DNA of 64,000 bases from assembly GCF_023856365.1 (NCBI RefSeq), contig NC_064554.1, forward strand, positions 8,113,001 through 8,177,000, read 5' to 3'. The stretch is from Brienomyrus brachyistius (lineage: Eukaryota; Chordata; Actinopteri; Osteoglossiformes; Mormyridae). Of the stretch, positions 58,925-64,000 are shown piece by piece. Numbering within the stretch: position 1 is the first letter of the stretch; every line of letters begins with the position of its first letter. The notes under the pieces were generated by a model that saw only the letters and a list, made by a program, of their open reading frames with translations, did no database searches and had not been told where the DNA came from. The translations under genes and the position numbers were made by a program.

Positions 58925-59025
58925 TAGCGGCCCCCTGCTATGTCACATATGGGTTAAATGCAGAGGACACATTTCTGCGTGCTGTGGTGTGTCGACAATG
59001 ACCACTGATCACCAAATTCACCTAA
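58925..59025 (+). mobile_element. Retroposon 3' segment (GGTTAAATGCAGAGGACA type)
   Basis: Contains CCCCCTGCTATGTCACATAT, GGGTTAAATGCAGAGGACAC and GTGTGTCGACAATGACCACT, a text common at the ends of fish retroposons. Family name uncertain. Confidence 0.5.
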
Positions 59026-59054
59026 TTCTAATTCTAACCTGCATCTGGTCCTGC

Positions 59055-60150
59055 AAGTGATTCTCCAACTTGCAGGGGAAATTTTGGGGGTTGTTGATGG
59101 GATTGACAGCTCAGCTACTGTAAAACACCTCAAAACAGCTCAGTATACACAGACACGATTCCTTTCTGCTCTCCGCAGGAGTAGCTTTGCTGCAGCCACC
59201 CACAGGAAGGCTGCACGCGTTATGAAGGCGATGGGGGAAAGCCTTCAGGAGCCTCATCCCTGGAAGAGGATAAACTGTCGGAGAGCTGATAGGGTCAGAC
59301 CTGCTAGGGGTCAGGGCTGGTGTGGTGCTGAGGCATCATCTGCTGCATGGCGCCAGTTTGAGGCGGCCCATCCAGGTAGGCACATGGAACATCTTGTGTC
59401 TCTGGCAAGATGACCATCTTTCTCTGCTGTCAGGTGCAGTTTACTAAACTCCCATTTCGGTGGCCGTACTCCCGGAGGTACTCAGACCGAGGACTGGCCA
59501 GATCTCTGTACTTTTGGTCTGATGGCTGCCATACTCAGGGAGCAGCTGTTGCTGTAGCAAATCCTCCCGATGGTTTCTGATGTTACTCCTTTCGACAGGC
59601 GCATTACGAGACTCAGGCTAAGGCACTCCTTTGGTATCTTGTCTTTCTCGGTACATGCTCTGACCGCGGTGAATGATGTCTCGTTGAGGGAGAAATTGTA
59701 CTCACAACTTCGCTCGGTGGTTGATGGGAGCCCGCGAGGTGACATTCCTCTGGTCATGGGTGACTTCAATGTGACCACTGTCACTTCCAGGGCTGGCTAT
59801 GAGGATTGTGTCAGTCCCCATGGCTCTGAAGACCAAGGTGTGAATGGCTCCATGTTCCTTGACTTGGATCCTAGTTTCAACACCCTGAGCCGCATCGTTG
59901 GACTTGACACTCCAATGCTGGTGGTGCGGCGAAGGAGATCAATCACATCTTCATGAGCAGACACTAGAAGCTGCTGCAAAACTACAGGGTGTACAGAAGT
60001 GCCCAGTTTGTGAATTCTGAACACAGACTTGTTGTTGCTACTCTGAAAATTCAGCTTAGATCCAGCAGGCTACCACCTTCTAGGAGAATGAGGCGGGACA
60101 TCAAGCTGTTTCAGAAAAGGCTTCTGACTGATGATCCTACCGTATAGTCC
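59055..60150 (+). mobile_element. RTE/Rex3-type LINE endonuclease fragment
   Basis: The endonuclease is broken into several frames: a GRHMEHLVSLAR equivalent of the start (normally G-T-W-N-I-x-S-L), a stretch with the S-D-G-C-H-T-Q-G-A-A-V-A-V equivalent, RITRLRLRHSFGILSFSVHA, the catalytic box LVMGDFNVTT, RAGYEDCVSPHGSEDQGVNG, then E-I-N-H-I-F-x-S-R-H and HRLVVATLKIQLRSSRLPPS-like text ending near RRDIKLFQKRLL. The GDFN catalytic residues survive but frameshifts and missing polymerase make it inactive. Confidence 0.82.
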
Positions 60151-60154
60151 AGAC

Positions 60155-60760
60155 ATATAGACAATATGAGAGACTGTTGTTACTTGTAATACACAACCAG
60201 TACATGTCAGAAATTCTTGCAGCTCCTTCAGTGTTGCTCTACCTCTGTTGGCAGCCTGGCAGGATGTCCAGTTCTTGGTAACATCGCTGTTGTCCCATAT
60301 TTTCTCCCCTTCCTCATAACTGTCTTTACTGTGTTCCATGGTATCTAATCACATGGAGTATTTTTATACCCTTCTCTTGACTGATACCTTTCAACAATGA
60401 GATCCGTTTGATGCTTTGTGGTTTTTGCTGTGTGATGCAACTGAGTAAATGTCAGGAAAATCCTACTCGTACTGGCAAACTTTATTTGGCATTAATCAGA
60501 GTCACTTTAATTGATGGCAAATGTTTACCCAAAAAAACTGAATGCTGTAATTAAATAAAAAGGTGCTTAGTAGTTTATGGGTATGCACACTTCTGCAACC
60601 AGCTTATTGTATGTTTTAAATTTTTTTATATTTTCCCCCCAACAGATTTGTTTGTTTTCAATTAAATTTTACAGGTTATTGGTCATATTGAATGTGGGAA
60701 TGATTTATTGTGGTATATCACAGTCTTATAACGTTATCGTCCATCAAACGGTGGCCAATA
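60155..60760 (-). mobile_element. Recurrent vertebrate DNA-repeat segment
   Basis: Contains ACTGTGTTCCATGGTATCTA, CTGATACCTTTCAACAATGA, GATCCGTTTGATGCTTTG, TTATTTGGCATTAATCAGAG and, further right, ATGCACACTTCTGCAACCAG and ACAGATTTGTTTGTTTTCAA. I recognise this ordered text as a frequent fish/amphibian interspersed repeat but cannot name the family. No coding sequence. Orientation arbitrary. Confidence 0.5.
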
Positions 60761-61554
60761 GCATGTCTTATCTTTTTCATTCTCATTAAGCCTAATAGCT
60801 GAACTTTTGTCCTCAAACTCCACCACCTTCCACAACTGTACCATATCCTTTTATAATTATGAATATGTGAAAGCATGTAACTGCAAATGCATGTTAAATT
60901 GAGACATGCGACAACTGTTCTAAGCCTGTTGATCATGTCATCTTGAAGGTACAAGATGTTCTTGCCCTATTAATGGAAAATATTAAATTCATAAAACTGT
61001 ATCTGTAACACTATGCAAAAGAATAATGATGCCAATTCAGAAGACAATCAAAAATAACTACTGTAGATTACTAAGAATTACTAAATTACTATAGTATAAA
61101 TTACTATTGAATGCCACACTGTATTGGGATGCCTAAACTGCAGTCCGTGATTCTGTCGAATTAGTAAAGGTCAACCTAAAATAAGACAAATGCTTTTGCC
61201 ATGTGACAATTCTTCATTTTACCTGAGAATGGGACTAATTAATTTATATATGGAAATAGCCAAGGTCACATGGCATACCTTCCACTCCTGTGGCCTGGAG
61301 CCAATTCCTCCTGCAAACAATTTGGAACATTTCTGATCACTAGGCACCGAGATAAAACATTGTAATTGACTTTGGTACATTTATTGTTATTTGTATTGGC
61401 ATTAATATTGTAGGAAACCTATTTTGGTTATTAAAGCTTTTGCCTTCTAGATACATGTTTGTATTAATTTCCTGTTGTTTTTCAGTAAAGCAGAGTATGT
61501 ACAATCGTGCTTTTATCTATGATAATTATAAGAACAATTTCATTAGCATTAGGT
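60761..61554. other. Intergenic DNA, AT-rich
   Basis: No gene or named repeat recognised. Confidence 0.3.
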
Positions 61555-61813
61555 TGTTATGACCGGTGGCAGACGGGCAGGCAGGAAGCGGGGAAGGACG
61601 AGGCAGACAGGCAAGGACTCAGGATACGAGGGTTTATTTAAGGGCAGACGAGGGAACACGGCAAACAATATCAATGACGGATCTGGGGAATATGCACTGA
61701 GACACAGAATAAATACACAGACTGATAGAAAACAGCTGGGCACAATCGGGGGAGCACATGTGGATGAGCAGGGGGCGTGACACACACGAGGATCGTACGC
61801 GCAGGTCATGACA
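61555..61813 (-). mobile_element. TGTCATGACC-terminated short repeat, complete copy
   Basis: The + strand starts TGTTATGACC and ends GGTCATGACA, giving 10-bp terminal inverted repeats with one mismatch, total 259 bases. In reverse complement it matches 39417-39655 in word order and carries AAATAAACCC. It could be a solo LTR (TG...CA, polyadenylation signal) or a small DNA transposon; an obvious target-site duplication is not visible. Confidence 0.7.
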
Positions 61814-64000
61814 TGTGCTGTTGGTGGTGTAAGCATTCGGCTCTGAGGAGGGGCTCCGTCTGATTTTGCAGGGATTTTATCTGGTTATGGGATCACACAT
61901 GGGATCGTGGAAGCCTTCAGGACCAGCATTGGAGAAAAGGTCAATGCAGGAGGAAGGAGACATGTAGAATAAAAGAGGATCAACAGCATGAAAAAGCAGG
62001 TGGATGTCGGACGTAACACGGGAAGCTGTCGGGGAGCCTTGCTTGTCCACTGAGTGCTTCTGTTGTCTTCCATTTGCTTTTTCCTTAAAGTAGGGAAGCA
62101 TCCCTGTTGTCAAATACACCTGCAACTGGTGAATAACAGTGCATGACAAGAGCATGCCCCCATCCCCACACTTTAGCCCCATTTGCACCAGGATGTCAGC
62201 TAAGCTAAGCCAAACCTCGATAGCCTTAATGTGTTTCAGGAGCATTTATGTGCCACAATGTACATGTAGGAGATCCGTCAGCAGCTCTTGACTCGGATCA
62301 CGTCACGTCCGAGAAGGCAGTAATAGGAAATGTCTCATGGTTCACCTCCTGGAAGGTTGATGTCTTATAAACCATATAATTAAACTCAGTACATTTGGGG
62401 ATAAATATGATCCATCTGTGGTTTACCTCAGGGAGCCAGATTTCTGGTGATTAAAGGTCAGCTGTTCCATCACAGTGATTGCCGGCCAATGGGCTGATGA
62501 GCTGCCTACAGCAGGCGATGTTTTGTATTTCGCTGTGATCCTAAGCGGGAAACTGCAGAGCAGCGAATTGCAAATACTGACGGTCTGTTTCATGGCGACA
62601 GCTTCTGCTCTCTGGCTTGGGGGAGTGATGGCAATGTAACCCCCCCCCCTCCCCAGGAAGGCTGGGTGGTCACAGGTTCAATAGCAAGTACTTCTTCTGA
62701 AGAACACCTGGCAGTGGCAGGTGCTGAGTTCTAGCAAAGGAAATGCTGCTTTTGAAGGGCTTCAAACTACGTCTGTCTCCAATGGCTTTGGACAGGGTGG
62801 GATTCTGTGTGTACACATTCATAGTATCCTGCACCACCATCATGCAGCCTACAGATAAGTGTAGCATATATTTATGCCGATATGCTGGTGTGTTAATATG
62901 TCTCCAGTAATTCCCATTATCTTTCGCATCTTGTATGCTAGTAGAGCCAGTTCTGTCCAGTATCCTTAAGCAATTAACTGGAAACAAGAGGAAATAAATA
63001 ATGGGAAGAAGTTGGCGGCAAGATTTGCTTACAAGTCACTGTGTTCATATGATGGTTTCACGACAGCATCGGGTTGGGTTCTGCCTGGAATAAATTCACC
63101 TTGTAGGTGCAATGTGAGCTGACTTTATGTCCTCGTACAGAATGTGGCCATTACCATTAGCAATAGACCACTATGCACCGTGTACCAGTGACCTGCAGCA
63201 GTGCCAGTGACCTGCAGCAGTGCCAGTGACATTCCACACTGTGCTCTGGGTTGGTTCTGATTTGACATAAACAGCTCCTGGGTTTCCTCCATATTATCCC
63301 TGTTTCTCCTTGTTCTCTCTCTAATGGTTCCCTTTAGCTTTCTTTCTCTTTGCAGTACGCCTTTCTTGAACCATCCGTGGATGAGGTGAATATCATGTTT
63401 TAATGACCATCAATCTTCGATCAATATCATTGTAATTGACACTTTGAAGGTCTTGCCGATGAGCCATTTCTGAATGAAAATGAATATGTGAGTCACTGTG
63501 AAATAGTTTGATCATTGTATTTATCTTTCTACGGTGAAGGTAAAAAAAGAATTGGTTCCTTTTTTTTTATTTTAGACCCACTTCATAATGTTCTGTTCGG
63601 TGATGTGGCAATAGATATAGAAAGAAAGGACGCTTCTGTATTTTGCCCTGAAAATCACCCTCCAATTGCAGCATCAATGGCTGAGAGCAGTAGAATATTC
63701 AATAAGTTCAAAATCACAGGTTTTTATAATTGGTGGTTAGACATCTGGGTGCTCAGCTATAACCATGAGTACTCCTTAGAGACAGGGCTTGCTACGGAAT
63801 ACAATCCAGGCTTTGTTCAAATAACCCTCACAGCATGGTAATGACTATTTACTGATGCAACAGGATAGAAAAGGTAAAATGGTCATAGAGCCTAATTATT
63901 CTCAAAATCTGTTGATACAACTTTTAGCAGAATTTTACGCTTTGCTTGTATGCTGGGGTTAGACAATTAGACTGTGTTAAAAACATAATTGTTTTAGCCT
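61814..64000. other. Intergenic DNA to the end of the window
   Basis: No host exon can be supported. A 19-bp tandem duplication (TGACCTGCAGCAGTGCCAG at 63189 and 63208), a C10 run (62640-62649), and an open frame of 108 codons at 63515-63841 without known domain are present. A possible microexon at 63356-63385 is discussed as a finding. Confidence 0.3.

Noticed and set aside
63515..63841. 108-codon open frame near the right edge
   Set aside because: No domain, and an A/T-rich start with a lysine run; could be an exon fragment but there is no support.

Overview
The window looks like ray-finned fish (teleost) chromosomal DNA. The evidence is a vertebrate-type last coding exon with a splice acceptor and a long 3' UTR, the coexistence of many LINE lineages (L1, L2, CR1, a Rex1-like group, RTE/Rex3), tRNA-derived SINEs with a GGAT tail, Tc1/mariner, Tigger and hAT-type DNA elements, and abundant microsatellites and long G or C homopolymers. 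There are no operons, Shine-Dalgarno sites, CRISPR arrays or other prokaryotic features. The species cannot be fixed from sequence reading alone.

Layout. The only confident protein-coding host sequence is at the left edge: the terminal exon (about 258-530, + strand) of a sidekick cell-adhesion gene (sdk1 favoured over sdk2), followed by a likely 3' UTR of about 2.4 kb. The remaining ~61 kb holds no host gene I can support. It is an intergenic desert filled with old, broken transposons. From 3.3 to 15.3 kb: an RTE fragment, an intron-containing IS630/Tc1-type transposase relic with an internal 30-bp minisatellite, SINEs, an L2 3' end, a GC-rich repeat block, and a LINE whose reverse transcriptase codons have become a 50/51-bp minisatellite. 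From 16.9 to 30.1 kb: an RTE tail, a LINE interrupted by an LTR-like insert, a Tc1 relic, a Tigger-type element resembling mammalian MER6, and a 2.4-kb CR1 copy. From 31 to 46.7 kb: MITE-like and hAT-like elements, a nested 109-bp repeat, short TGTCATGACC-terminated repeats, an isolated CpG-rich segment (about 44.7-44.94 kb) and more SINEs. From 49 to 61.8 kb: a long foldback, a 185-bp duplication carrying telomere-like hexamers, an internally deleted L2, a 4.3-kb L1 insertion with a clean 15-bp target-site duplication, an RTE endonuclease fragment and further short repeats.

How the parts relate. The mobile elements form no functional pathway; every coding copy seen has lost catalytic residues or its reading frame. 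The most unusual theme is minisatellite birth inside transposon open reading frames, seen twice independently (30-bp units in a transposase, 51-bp units in a LINE reverse transcriptase). The best regulatory candidates are the CpG-rich island near 44.8 kb and a cluster of homeodomain-type sites near 43.1 kb. I did not find a new gene system.
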